32,412 nt of DNA. It comes from a bacterium 1XD42-76 (lineage in GTDB: Bacteria; Bacillota; Clostridia; Lachnospirales; Lachnospiraceae). The first letter of the stretch is position 1. The number at the start of each line of letters is the position of its first letter. The stretch spans positions 1-32,412 of the forward strand of contig QZDW01000031.1 of NCBI GenBank assembly GCA_009917545.1. The letters run 5' to 3'. Under the pieces are notes generated by a model, which was given only the letters and a program-made list of their open reading frames with translations, made no database searches and was not told where the DNA came from. Below are positions 24,777 to 32,412 of the stretch, one piece after another. The position numbers were made by a program, and so were the translations under genes.

Positions 24777-27263
24777 ATGGAACCAAATATCTTTGATAAA
24801 ATTCATGATGTAGACCTCAAAAAGACGATGGAAAAGTCCTACATTGATTATGCCATGAGCGTCATCGCCTCCAGGGCTCTGCCGGATGTGAGGGACGGGT
24901 TAAAGCCGGTCCAGCGCCGTGTGCTCTATTCAATGGTGGAATTAAATAACGGACCCGATAAGCCGCACAGAAAGAGCGCGCGTATCGTCGGTGATACGAT
25001 GGGTAAATATCATCCTCACGGCGACAGCTCGATCTACGGGGCTTTGGTCAATATGGCTCAGAGCTGGTCTATGCGCTATATGCTCGTAGATGGGCATGGG
25101 AATTTCGGCTCCGTAGACGGAGACGAGGCGGCTGCCATGCGTTATACTGAGGCGCGCCTGAGTAAGATTTCGATGGAAATGCTTGCGGATATCTACAAAG
25201 ATACCGTGGATTTTGTTCCCAACTTTGATGATACAGAGAAGGAACCGGTTGTCCTTCCATCGAGATTTCCCAATCTGCTAGTCAACGGCGGTACGGGAAT
25301 TGCAGTTGGCATGGCTACCAATATTCCGCCTCACAATCTGCGTGAGGTGATATCCGCTGTGGTAAAGATCATCGACAATCAGGTAGAAGAGAACAGAAAG
25401 ACTGATATTGAAGAGATTATAAAAATCATCAAAGGCCCGGATTTTCCCACCGGGGCCGAGATTCTCGGCACAAGGGGGATTGAAGAGGCATACCGGACAG
25501 GACGCGGTAAGATAAAGGTTCGTGCGGTCACCAACATCGAGACGATGGCAAACGGAAAGAGCCATATTATTGTGACCGAACTGCCGTACCTTGTCAATAA
25601 GGCAAGACTGATCGAAAAGATGGCGGAGCTTGTCAAGGCGAAAAAAATCGACGGTATCACAGCCATTACAGACGAATCCAATCGTGAGGGCCTGAGAATC
25701 AACATTGAGCTCCGTAAGGACGTCAACGCCAATATTATCCTGAATCAGCTCTTAAAGCATACGCAGCTTCAGGATTCTTTTGGCGCGATTATGCTCGGTC
25801 TTGTGAATAATGAACCCAAGATTTTAAATATTCTGCAGATTCTTGAATATTATCTCGGTCATCAGAAAGATGTGGTGACACGCCGCACAAAGTATGATTT
25901 AAATAAAGCAGAAGAGCGTGCCCATATTTTGGAAGGTCTTTTAAAGGCCCTCGATCATATCGACGAGGTCATCCGCATCATCAGAAGTTCGGCTAATGTG
26001 GCAGAGGCCAAGAGACAGCTCATGGAGCGCTTCGGACTTTCCGATGTCCAGTCACAGGCCATCGTGGATATGCGCCTACGTGCGCTTACCGGTCTGGAAC
26101 GCGAGAAGCTTGAGAATGAATATAAGGAGCTGGAAATAAAAATCGCCGAGTTAAAAGCGATCCTTGCAGATGAGAAAAAGCTTCTGGGCGTGATTAAAAA
26201 AGAGATTATCGTCATTTCAGACAAATACGGTGATGACAGAAAAACAAAGATTGGATACGACGACGACGTTTCTGTGGAGGACATGATTCCGGATGACGAT
26301 GCCGTCATTACCATGACAAATTTAGGTTATATCAAACGCATGTCTGTGGATAATTTCAAAAGCCAGAACCGGGGAGGCAAAGGAATCAAAGGAACACAGA
26401 CGATTGATGAAGATTTCATCGAAGAGCTTCTCATGACGACAAACCATCACTATGTCGTATTCTTTACCAACATGGGACGCTGTTACCGTATTAAGGCCTA
26501 TGAGATTCCGGAGGCAGGCAGAACCGCCAGGGGCACCGCAATCGTGAATCTTCTTCAGCTACAGCCTGGAGAAAAGGTCACGGCTGTGATTCCCATGCGG
26601 GAATTTGAACAGGAAAAATACCTCTTCATGGCTACAAAGGGCGGCATGGTTAAGAAGACCAGAATAGCCGAATATACAAATATCAGGAAAATCGGCCTTC
26701 AGGCAATTCTTCTGCGGGAGGGAGACGAGCTCATTGAGGTCAAGGTGACGGATGATACAGAGGATATCTTCCTCGTAACAAAATTCGGCATGTCTATCCG
26801 TTTTAAAGAAACAGATGCACGTGTTACCGGCCGTGTATCGATGGGCGTTATTGGCATGAAGCTGGATAAAGGTGACGAAGTCATCGGAATGCAGACAGCA
26901 GGCCAGGGGAAATATATGCTGGTCGCATCGGAAAAGGGATACGGAAAACTGACCAGAATTTCTGAATTTAAGAGCCAGAACCGCGGAGGGAAGGGCCTGA
27001 TCTGCTACAATGTAACAGAAAAAGCCGGCAATCTGGTCGGTATGAAGCTGGTAAATGAAGACAGAGACATCATGTTAATTACGACAGAAGGAATCTTAAT
27101 CCGTATCGGTGTAAACGATATTTCCATCATTGGCAGGAATACGTCAGGAGTCAAGCTGATGAATATTGATTCCGAATCCAATATCCGTGTCGCCACGATC
27201 GCCAAAGTGAGGGAAAACAGCACACAGGAGGAAGATATAATACCAGAGGATGCCGAAGAGTAA
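24777..27263 (+). CDS. gyrA: DNA gyrase subunit A
   Basis: 828 residues from the ATG at 24777 ([20 protein letters not shown]); a TTG at 24753 is less likely. The breakage-reunion domain has [19 protein letters not shown], the quinolone region [17 protein letters not shown] and the active tyrosine in [10 protein letters not shown]. The C-terminal beta-pinwheel carries the gyrase box in [13 protein letters not shown], needed for DNA wrapping, with a second similar blade motif [15 protein letters not shown] about 200 residues on. An acidic tail ends the protein. Cotranscribed with gyrB (48-nt gap). Gly88 replaces the acidic residue at the E. coli Asp87 position. Confidence 0.99.
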   Translation: MEPNIFDKIHDVDLKKTMEKSYIDYAMSVIASRALPDVRDGLKPVQRRVLYSMVELNNGPDKPHRKSARIVGDTMGKYHPHGDSSIYGALVNMAQSWSMRYMLVDGHGNFGSVDGDEAAAMRYTEARLSKISMEMLADIYKDTVDFVPNFDDTEKEPVVLPSRFPNLLVNGGTGIAVGMATNIPPHNLREVISAVVKIIDNQVEENRKTDIEEIIKIIKGPDFPTGAEILGTRGIEEAYRTGRGKIKVRAVTNIETMANGKSHIIVTELPYLVNKARLIEKMAELVKAKKIDGITAITDESNREGLRINIELRKDVNANIILNQLLKHTQLQDSFGAIMLGLVNNEPKILNILQILEYYLGHQKDVVTRRTKYDLNKAEERAHILEGLLKALDHIDEVIRIIRSSANVAEAKRQLMERFGLSDVQSQAIVDMRLRALTGLEREKLENEYKELEIKIAELKAILADEKKLLGVIKKEIIVISDKYGDDRKTKIGYDDDVSVEDMIPDDDAVITMTNLGYIKRMSVDNFKSQNRGGKGIKGTQTIDEDFIEELLMTTNHHYVVFFTNMGRCYRIKAYEIPEAGRTARGTAIVNLLQLQPGEKVTAVIPMREFEQEKYLFMATKGGMVKKTRIAEYTNIRKIGLQAILLREGDELIEVKVTDDTEDIFLVTKFGMSIRFKETDARVTGRVSMGVIGMKLDKGDEVIGMQTAGQGKYMLVASEKGYGKLTRISEFKSQNRGGKGLICYNVTEKAGNLVGMKLVNEDRDIMLITTEGILIRIGVNDISIIGRNTSGVKLMNIDSESNIRVATIAKVRENSTQEEDIIPEDAEE

Positions 27264-27327
27264 TGGTTTGGACAATCTGAACTGTTCCCTTCAAAAATAC
27301 ACATCACTATCATTCAAGGAGGTTACT

Positions 27328-28788
27328 ATGGCAATTACAAAACAGGAAGCACTGAAATCCATCGAGAGAGAACGGATGAATATCTGCCAGGCAAGCGATC
27401 GGGTATGGGAGAATCCGGAGACGGCTTTCCAGGAATTTAAATCTGTCGATATTCTCTGCGAACTCCTCGAAAAAGAGGGATTTAAGGTCGAGAGAGACCT
27501 GGCGGGAATCAAGACGGCTTTTTCCGGAACCTACGGCCACGGGAAGCCGGTAATCGGTTTTCTCGGTGAATTTGACGCGCTCTCCGGATTGAGCCAGATG
27601 GAGGGGACAACAGAAAAGAAAGCAATTGCAGACGGTGAACCAGGACATGGATGCGGCCATAACCTTTTGGGCGCTGGTTCGGTAGCTGCCGCTGTTGCCA
27701 TGAAGGAATATCTGGAAAAGAACGGCAAGGAAGGCACTGTAGTATTCTTCGGATGTCCTGGTGAAGAAGGCGGCTCCGGCAAAGGTTTTATGGCCCGCGA
27801 CGGTGTGTTCGATAACCTTGACTGCGCGATCAGCTGGCATCCCGGCGATAAAAATGCCGTAACAGTGGGAAGTTCTCTGGCAAACTACCAGATCTTCTAT
27901 CGCTTCTATGGTACTGCTTCCCATGCGGCAGCCTGCCCGGAACTTGGAAGAAGCGGACTGGATGCAGTAGAACTGATGAATACAGGCGTTCAGTATCTGA
28001 GAGAGCATGTGATTCAGGAGGCCAGGATCCACTATGCAATCACAAATACAGGCGGATATTCTCCAAACGTAGTACAGCCGTTTGCAGAAGTCCTGTATTT
28101 AATCCGCGCACCCAAGACAGGACAGGTACAGGAGATCTTCGAGCGCATCAATGACATCGCCAAGGGAGCTGCCCTTATGACGGGAACAAAAATGGAAATG
28201 CAGTTTGTAAAGGCCTGCTCCAACCTGGTGGATAATACGACGATGGAAGAAGTTCTGCAGAAAAATCTGGAAGAAATCGAGAGAGAGCCCTACACAGAAG
28301 AAGAGCTCCGTTTCGCGGAAGAGATCGCTGCTACATATGGCGGAAAGAAGCTTGATATGGAGGAAATCCTCGCCAGATACGAAAAGAGCAGAAAGGCACA
28401 CGTGGAGGAGGTTCTTACTCCTTATCTGAATACGGTATTCAATGACTGCATCGTTCCTCTCATGGATGTGGAAACTTCGATGGCAGGCTCTACCGATGTA
28501 GGTGACGTAAGCTGGGTATGCCCAACGGCACAGATTACAACTGTTACAGTAGCTGCAGGAACTCCCGGACATTCCTGGCAGGAAGTGACTCAGGGAAAAT
28601 CCTCTGTAGCCCATAAAGGAATGATCTTTGCAGGAAAAGTAATGGCTGGAGCAGCGATCGACCTTCTGGAGAATCCAAAACTCATCGAGGCAGCCAAAGA
28701 AGAGTTAAAGAAACGTCTCGGAGGCGGAAAATACGTTCCCCCGATCCCGAAGGATGTAAAGCCGATGGCGATTAATCCGAAGAAGTAA
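27328..28788 (+). CDS. M20-family amidohydrolase (AbgB/amidohydrolase-like)
   Basis: 486 residues from the ATG at 27328; AAGGAGG is 5 nt upstream. Metal-binding residues of the M20D group are seen in GFLGEFDALSGL, GHGCGHNLLG (Cys/His metal ligands), CPGEEGGSGK and ISWHPGDKNAV. The C-terminal STDVGDVSWVCPTAQIT and AGTPGHSWQEVTQG complete the site. The inserted lid domain starts near SLANYQIFYRFYGTASHAA. Relatives cleave acyl-amino acids or p-aminobenzoyl-glutamate; AbgB is the closest by motif memory. The substrate is not determinable. Cytosolic, single gene between gyrA and a terminator. Confidence 0.88.
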   Translation: MAITKQEALKSIERERMNICQASDRVWENPETAFQEFKSVDILCELLEKEGFKVERDLAGIKTAFSGTYGHGKPVIGFLGEFDALSGLSQMEGTTEKKAIADGEPGHGCGHNLLGAGSVAAAVAMKEYLEKNGKEGTVVFFGCPGEEGGSGKGFMARDGVFDNLDCAISWHPGDKNAVTVGSSLANYQIFYRFYGTASHAAACPELGRSGLDAVELMNTGVQYLREHVIQEARIHYAITNTGGYSPNVVQPFAEVLYLIRAPKTGQVQEIFERINDIAKGAALMTGTKMEMQFVKACSNLVDNTTMEEVLQKNLEEIEREPYTEEELRFAEEIAATYGGKKLDMEEILARYEKSRKAHVEEVLTPYLNTVFNDCIVPLMDVETSMAGSTDVGDVSWVCPTAQITTVTVAAGTPGHSWQEVTQGKSSVAHKGMIFAGKVMAGAAIDLLENPKLIEAAKEELKKRLGGGKYVPPIPKDVKPMAINPKK

Positions 28789-28801
28789 TGAATTCTATCG
28801 G

Positions 28802-28843
28802 GTAAATGGCAAAGAAAGCTGCCATTTACTCCAGCCCTTTTTT
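28802..28843 (+). terminator. Intrinsic terminator after the M20 gene
   Basis: GTAAATGGCA (28802-28811) pairs perfectly with TGCCATTTAC (28820-28829); TTTTTT follows at 28838-28843 after an 8-nt gap. Located 13 nt past the stop codon. Confidence 0.75.
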
Positions 28844-28886
28844 AGGGATATGCATGTAAACAGGTATTAATCAGTATTGGAACAGG

Positions 28887-28928
28887 AATCCTGTCTGCCT
28901 TTCAAGAGGATCAAACGCAGGCAGGATT
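28887..28928 (+). promoter_or_regulatory. Hairpin in the upstream region of the YitT gene
   Basis: AATCCTGTCTGC (28887-28898) pairs with GCAGGCAGGATT (28917-28928), 12 bp with one wobble and an 18-nt loop. It lies about 67 nt before the YitT start and has no T-run, so it is more likely a leader structure or operator than a terminator. Confidence 0.4.
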
Positions 28929-28995
28929 TCTGTACATTTACCTGAATAAAAATCATCTGTTTAGAAATAGATCTTTACAATGAGGGAGAGATGTT

Positions 28996-29838
28996 ATGAA
29001 TGTAATGGGGAAAGCAAAAGAATTTTTTATGATAACATTGGGGACTGTTATCGCAGCTCTGGGAGTCTTTTTCTTTGTCATACCGAGTAATCTGACGATT
29101 GGGAGTATCACCGGTCTGGCAATGATTCTCACCAATTTTATTCCACTTAAGATATCGGTGATTACATTTGCTTTGAACGCTGTTCTTCTTGTCATCGGTT
29201 TTATTTTTCTGGGAAAGGAATTTGGCGTTAAGACTGTCTATACCTCCTTAATTATGCCTGTGTTCCTTGGTATACTGGAAGTTATATTTCCGGATAACAA
29301 GTCCATGATGGGGGACCCTTTTCTGGATATGATATGTTATCTGTTTGTAGTGGCAATGGGACAGGCAATTTTGTTCTATTGGAACGCGTCCTCGGGAGGA
29401 CTGGATATTGTCGGTAAGCTGATTAACAAATATTTCCGTATGGATCTTGGGCAGGCGATTGCTCTGGCAGGAATGTGTGTATCGCTGACATCCCTCTTTT
29501 TATATGACAGAAAAACAGCGGTATTGAGTATTCTGGGAACGTATCTGGGAGGAATTGTTCTCGACCACTTCATTTTCGGTCTTAATATGAAAAAAAGAGT
29601 ATGTATTATATCGAAAAAGGAAGAAGAGATCCAAAATTTTATTTTAAAGGATCTTCACAGCGGAGCCACAATCTATGAGGCGATCGGCGCTTATGACAAG
29701 AAGCCACGCAGGGAAATCATTACAATTTTAACTAAAAATGAATATTCTAAGCTGATGAATTTTATTACGAAAACGGATAAGGATGCATTTATTACAGTCT
29801 ATGCTGTAAATGAAGTCATTTATAAACCCAAGGTTTAG
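28996..29838 (+). CDS. YitT family membrane protein (DUF161 + DUF2179)
   Basis: 280 residues. Five hydrophobic helices in the first 200 residues (ITLGTVIAALGVFFFVIPSN, ITFALNAVLLVIGFIFLG, and FWNASSGGLDIVGK-like loop as YWNASSGGLDIVGK) fit the YitT/DUF161 family. The C-terminal 80 residues form the cytosolic DUF2179 domain (CIISKKEEEIQNFILKDLHSGATIYEAIGAYDKKPRREIITIL). Function is not established in the family. GAGGGAGAG precedes the ATG. The fumarate hydratase genes follow 14 nt later, so they are probably co-transcribed. Confidence 0.92.
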   Translation: MNVMGKAKEFFMITLGTVIAALGVFFFVIPSNLTIGSITGLAMILTNFIPLKISVITFALNAVLLVIGFIFLGKEFGVKTVYTSLIMPVFLGILEVIFPDNKSMMGDPFLDMICYLFVVAMGQAILFYWNASSGGLDIVGKLINKYFRMDLGQAIALAGMCVSLTSLFLYDRKTAVLSILGTYLGGIVLDHFIFGLNMKKRVCIISKKEEEIQNFILKDLHSGATIYEAIGAYDKKPRREIITILTKNEYSKLMNFITKTDKDAFITVYAVNEVIYKPKV

Positions 29839-29852
29839 GAGAGGATTCGGGT

Positions 29853-30695
29853 ATGAGGACAGTCGAGGCGATCGAAATCACAAAACAGATTAAGGAAATG
29901 TGCATTGAGGCAAATCATTTTCTGTCTCCTGACATGAAAAAAGCGCTGGAAACAGCAGCCAAACAAGAAGATTCCATTCTTGGAAAACAGATTTTAAGCC
30001 AGTTGGAAGAGAATCTGGAGATTGCCGGAAAAGATATGATCCCGATTTGTCAGGATACGGGTATGGCTGTTATTTTCATAAAAGTAGGCCAGGATGTACA
30101 TATTATCGGTGGAAATCTGGAAAATGCAATCAATGAAGGAGTGCGCCAGGGATATCAGGACGGATATCTGAGGAAATCTGTAGTGGAGGATCCGATTGAA
30201 AGAACGAACACGAAGGATAATACTCCGGCTGTGGTTCATTATAAAATTACAGAAGGTGATTCTATTGATATCACCGTGGTCCCTAAAGGATTTGGCAGCG
30301 AAAATATGAGCCGTATTTTTATGCTCAAACCTGCGGATGGGCTTGAGGGAGTAAAGGAAGCGATCCTGACCGCAGTAAAAGATGCGGGGCCGAACGCATG
30401 TCCTCCAATGATCGTCGGAGTTGGTATTGGGGGAACCTTTGAAAAATGTGCGCTTATGGCAAAACATGCCCTGACGAGGAATCTGGAAGAGAGATCTTCC
30501 GTTCCATATCTTAAGGATCTGGAAGAAGAAATGCTCATAAAAATTAACGGCCTTGGAATCGGCCCTGGAGGACTCGGCGGGAAAATGACTGCCCTGTCAG
30601 TCAATATCGAGGCTTACCCGACACATATCGCCGGACTTCCCGTGGCAGTCAATATTTGCTGCCATGTAAACAGGCATGCGCACCGCGTGATTTGA
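29853..30695 (+). CDS. Class I fumarate hydratase, alpha subunit
   Basis: 280 residues; N-terminal half of a FumA/TtdA-type iron-sulfur hydro-lyase. Likely cluster cysteines: ICQDTGMAV (Cys66), NACPPMIVGVGIGG (about Cys184) and VNICCHVNRHAHR near the end. GPGGLGGKMTALSVNIEAYPTHIAG is the family signature. With the beta subunit it interconverts fumarate and malate; the related L-tartrate dehydratase cannot be excluded by sequence alone. AGGAGAGGA precedes the ATG. The 4Fe-4S cluster would make it oxygen-sensitive, fitting an anaerobe. Confidence 0.93.
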   Translation: MRTVEAIEITKQIKEMCIEANHFLSPDMKKALETAAKQEDSILGKQILSQLEENLEIAGKDMIPICQDTGMAVIFIKVGQDVHIIGGNLENAINEGVRQGYQDGYLRKSVVEDPIERTNTKDNTPAVVHYKITEGDSIDITVVPKGFGSENMSRIFMLKPADGLEGVKEAILTAVKDAGPNACPPMIVGVGIGGTFEKCALMAKHALTRNLEERSSVPYLKDLEEEMLIKINGLGIGPGGLGGKMTALSVNIEAYPTHIAGLPVAVNICCHVNRHAHRVI

Positions 30696-30714
30696 GCCAA
30701 AAGGAGAACAGAAC

Positions 30715-31278
30715 ATGAATCAATCTGTACAGATTCCAATCAGTAAGGAAACGGCAAAGAAACTTAAGGCGGGAGACTACGTCTATCTGACAGGAGTCAT
30801 TTATACAGCCCGTGACGCTGCCCATAAAAGAATGCAGGAAACGTTAGACGCAGGAAAAGAACTTCCAATGGAGATTAAGGGAAACGCAATTTATTATATG
30901 GGGCCGTCTCCGGCAAGGCCGGGATGTGTAATCGGTTCTGCAGGGCCGACTACAGCCAGCAGAATGGATAAATACACGCCCAGACTTTTGGATCTGGGAC
31001 TGGGAGCCATGATCGGCAAAGGAAAGAGGAGTCAGGCCGTGATTGAGGCTATAAAAAGAAACGACTCCGTATATTTTGCTGCGATCGGAGGTGCCGGAGC
31101 TCTCTTGTCGCAGAAAATCATAAGCTCTGAGGTGATTGCCTATGATGATCTCGGCGCGGAAGCGATCAGGAAACTGGAAGTAAAAGATTTTCCGGTCGTG
31201 GTTGTAATTGACTCTGATGGAAATAACCTGTATGAAACGGCAGCTGGTGCTTACGAAAAGAAGAAGGATGAGGGTTAA
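30715..31278 (+). CDS. Class I fumarate hydratase, beta subunit
   Basis: 187 residues; C-terminal half of the class I enzyme. GDYVYLTGVIYTARDAAHKR, YYMGPSPARPGCVIGSAGPTTASRMDKYTP and GKGKRSQAVIEAI are family blocks; the loop with R and D of TARDAAHKR contributes to the active site. AAGGAG lies 8 nt before the ATG and the alpha subunit ends 19 nt upstream, so both are made from one transcript. Confidence 0.94.
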   Translation: MNQSVQIPISKETAKKLKAGDYVYLTGVIYTARDAAHKRMQETLDAGKELPMEIKGNAIYYMGPSPARPGCVIGSAGPTTASRMDKYTPRLLDLGLGAMIGKGKRSQAVIEAIKRNDSVYFAAIGGAGALLSQKIISSEVIAYDDLGAEAIRKLEVKDFPVVVVIDSDGNNLYETAAGAYEKKKDEG

Positions 31279-31287
31279 AAGTAAAAT

Positions 31288-31998
31288 ATGAATCGAATTG
31301 CTTACATGGTGTTAAAAAATTTTTTTCATATCCCAGCTTGGTTTTATAAGCTCTGCATGCTGGGAAGAGAAAAGGATCCTCATACGGAAAAGGAACGATA
31401 TGATTTTTTGCGCATGATTGTGAAAAAAGTCAATAAAAGCGGCCATGTAACGATTGACGTACACGGTGTGGAAAATCTTCCTGAAGAGAATGGATTTGTC
31501 CTGTTTCCGAATCATCAGGGGCTTTTTGATGTACTGGCGATTATAGAGGCAAATCCGCATCCATTCGGGGCAGTGGTAAAAAAAGAAGTCGCCAACATCA
31601 TTTTAATTAAACAAGTGCTGCAACTGATCAGGGGATTTTCCATAGACCGTGAAGATATCAGAAGCTCTCTTAAGCTGATTAACCAAATCAGTGAGGAAGT
31701 AAAAGGAGGAAGAAATTTTCTTATTTTTGCGGAAGGAACCCGGAGTAAAAACGGAAACAGGATCCTGGACTTTAAAGGAGGAACCTTTAAAAGTGCTGTA
31801 AATGCAAAATGTCCGATTGTCCCGGTAGCCTTAATAGACAGCTTCAAACCCTTTGACATCGCATCCATAAAAAGGGAAGTTGTGCAAGTACATTTTCTGG
31901 AGGCTCTATTATATGAACAATATATAGGAATGAAAACGACGGAAATAGCACATCTTGTGCATAATCAGATTCAGGAAAAAATAGATGAATTTATGTAA
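31288..31998 (+). CDS. 1-acyl-sn-glycerol-3-phosphate acyltransferase (PlsC-like)
   Basis: 236 residues. HX4D catalytic motif NHQGLFD (about 72-78) and the phosphate-binding motif FAEGTRSKNG (about 147-156) define the PlsC superfamily. It would acylate lysophosphatidic acid to phosphatidic acid at the inner membrane face. The N-terminal segment (LKNFFHIPAWFYKLCML) is amphipathic. It is 9 nt after the fumarate hydratase beta stop with a distant GAGGG, so it is in the same operon though functionally unrelated. Confidence 0.92.
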   Translation: MNRIAYMVLKNFFHIPAWFYKLCMLGREKDPHTEKERYDFLRMIVKKVNKSGHVTIDVHGVENLPEENGFVLFPNHQGLFDVLAIIEANPHPFGAVVKKEVANIILIKQVLQLIRGFSIDREDIRSSLKLINQISEEVKGGRNFLIFAEGTRSKNGNRILDFKGGTFKSAVNAKCPIVPVALIDSFKPFDIASIKREVVQVHFLEALLYEQYIGMKTTEIAHLVHNQIQEKIDEFM

Positions 31999-32006
31999 AA
32001 AAGTTG

Positions 32007-32035
32007 TTGACAAATCGTTTTATCCCTTGTATAAT
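32007..32035 (+). promoter_or_regulatory. Consensus promoter upstream of tRNA-Ser
   Basis: TTGACA (32007-32012), 17-nt spacer, TATAAT (32030-32035): a perfect sigma-A promoter just after plsC. A second candidate, TTGATA (32088) with an 18-nt spacer to TATAGT (32112), lies closer to the tRNA. A perfect 9-bp hairpin (32056-32064 with 32079-32087) lies between the two. Confidence 0.85.
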
Positions 32036-32140
32036 AACACATGCGTCTGAGAGATACAGAAAATATATTGAATTTATAATTTTCTGTTTGATAGATTTCG
32101 CAATAACTCAATATAGTAAAATAATTAGCTACGGTAGTAA

Positions 32141-32228
32141 GGAGAAATACTCAAGAGGCCGAAGAGGCGCCCCTGCTAAGGGTGTAGGTCGGGAAACCGG
32201 CGCGAGGGTTCAAATCCCTCTTTCTCCG
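32141..32228 (+). tRNA. tRNA-Ser(GCU)
   Basis: Acceptor arms GGAGAAA/TTTCTCC, D-arm region, anticodon stem CGCCC/GGGTG with loop CTGCTAA giving anticodon GCT at 32175-32177, a long class II variable arm (GGTCGGGAAACCGGC region) and T-arm GAGGG-TTCAAAT-CCCTC. Discriminator base G fits serine. The 3' CCA is not encoded. Confidence 0.96.
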
Positions 32229-32291
32229 TTCATCAAATCGATACTGAAACGATAAAAGTTTTAAAAAATCGAAAAAAGATGAAAAAAGCAG

Positions 32292-32320
32292 TTGACAAAC
32301 AGCAAGTGATGTGATAGACT
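32292..32320 (+). promoter_or_regulatory. rRNA operon promoter
   Basis: TTGACA (32292-32297), 17-nt spacer, TAGACT (32315-32320). Followed by a leader rather than a protein gene. Confidence 0.75.
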
Positions 32321-32326
32321 ATCAGA

Positions 32327-32412
32327 GTTGCTGCTGAGGCCGGGAAGCAAAACCTGGTAAGAAAGCTGCAAAAGAGCACCTTGACAACTGAACAGTATGT
32401 AAAACCCTGAAA
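32327..32412 (+). other. Probable leader upstream of a 16S rRNA gene
   Basis: After the promoter the sequence GCACCTTGACAACTGAACAG is the kind of conserved boxA-like/pre-16S leader stretch found before clostridial 16S genes. The 16S gene itself would begin beyond the window edge. This rests on recognition of the leader only. Confidence 0.6.

Noticed and set aside
26941-27010. Second QNRGGKG motif in GyrA as a duplication
   Set aside because: Gyrase A pinwheel blades of Gram-positive bacteria often keep a similar second motif, so it is not a recent duplication.
27310-28032. 240-codon minus-strand frame inside the M20 gene
   Set aside because: Antisense to a conserved metallohydrolase with all metal-site motifs; no independent start signals.

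Overview
This is a chromosomal replication-origin region of a low-to-mid GC Firmicute, most likely a Lachnospiraceae-type Clostridium (inferred from protein character and gene order; no search was run). Around an oriC at about 18.36-18.51 kb, the leftward genes rpmH, rnpA, yidD, yidC, jag, mnmE, mnmG and rsmG diverge from the rightward genes dnaA, dnaN, yaaA (S4), recF, gyrB and gyrA. Nearly all housekeeping genes run away from the origin. The right edge carries tRNA-Ser(GCU) and the promoter and leader of an rRNA operon whose 16S gene lies just outside the window.

Left arm (1-11 kb) is accessory and decaying. It starts with the 3' end of an IS91-type transposase. Then come a wrecked APH(3')-like kinase, a truncated toxin-like peptide that keeps its promoter and ribosome site, and a small membrane protein. 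A perfect 16-bp parS palindrome sits at 2401, but no parAB is present. Next are an alpha/beta hydrolase whose nucleophile serine seems lost, an ECF-like sigma factor with a C-terminal extension followed by a DUF2461 gene, a MATE exporter behind a leader peptide and attenuator, DUF6506, an intact HicB next to a broken hicA, DUF2164, and a lipoprotein/TPR pair overlapping rsmG.

The most unusual signal is a family of roughly 106-nt structured repeats. Four tandem copies lie at 4034-4456 and a diverged copy at about 4542-4643. A full copy sits between mnmG and mnmE (13836-13941) and an inverted partial copy between mnmE and jag (15343-15383). The copies share nested stems, some base pairs change in a compensatory way, and one segment can pair with either an upstream or a downstream partner. 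I do not recognise the family.

Right arm (18.5-32.4 kb) is conserved: replication initiation, sliding clamp, RecF and gyrase, then an M20 amidohydrolase, a YitT membrane protein, a two-subunit class I fumarate hydratase, a PlsC-type acyltransferase, tRNA-Ser and the rrn leader. GyrA Gly88 and GyrB Asn427 occupy positions where E. coli quinolone-resistance substitutions occur; these are probably fixed in the lineage.
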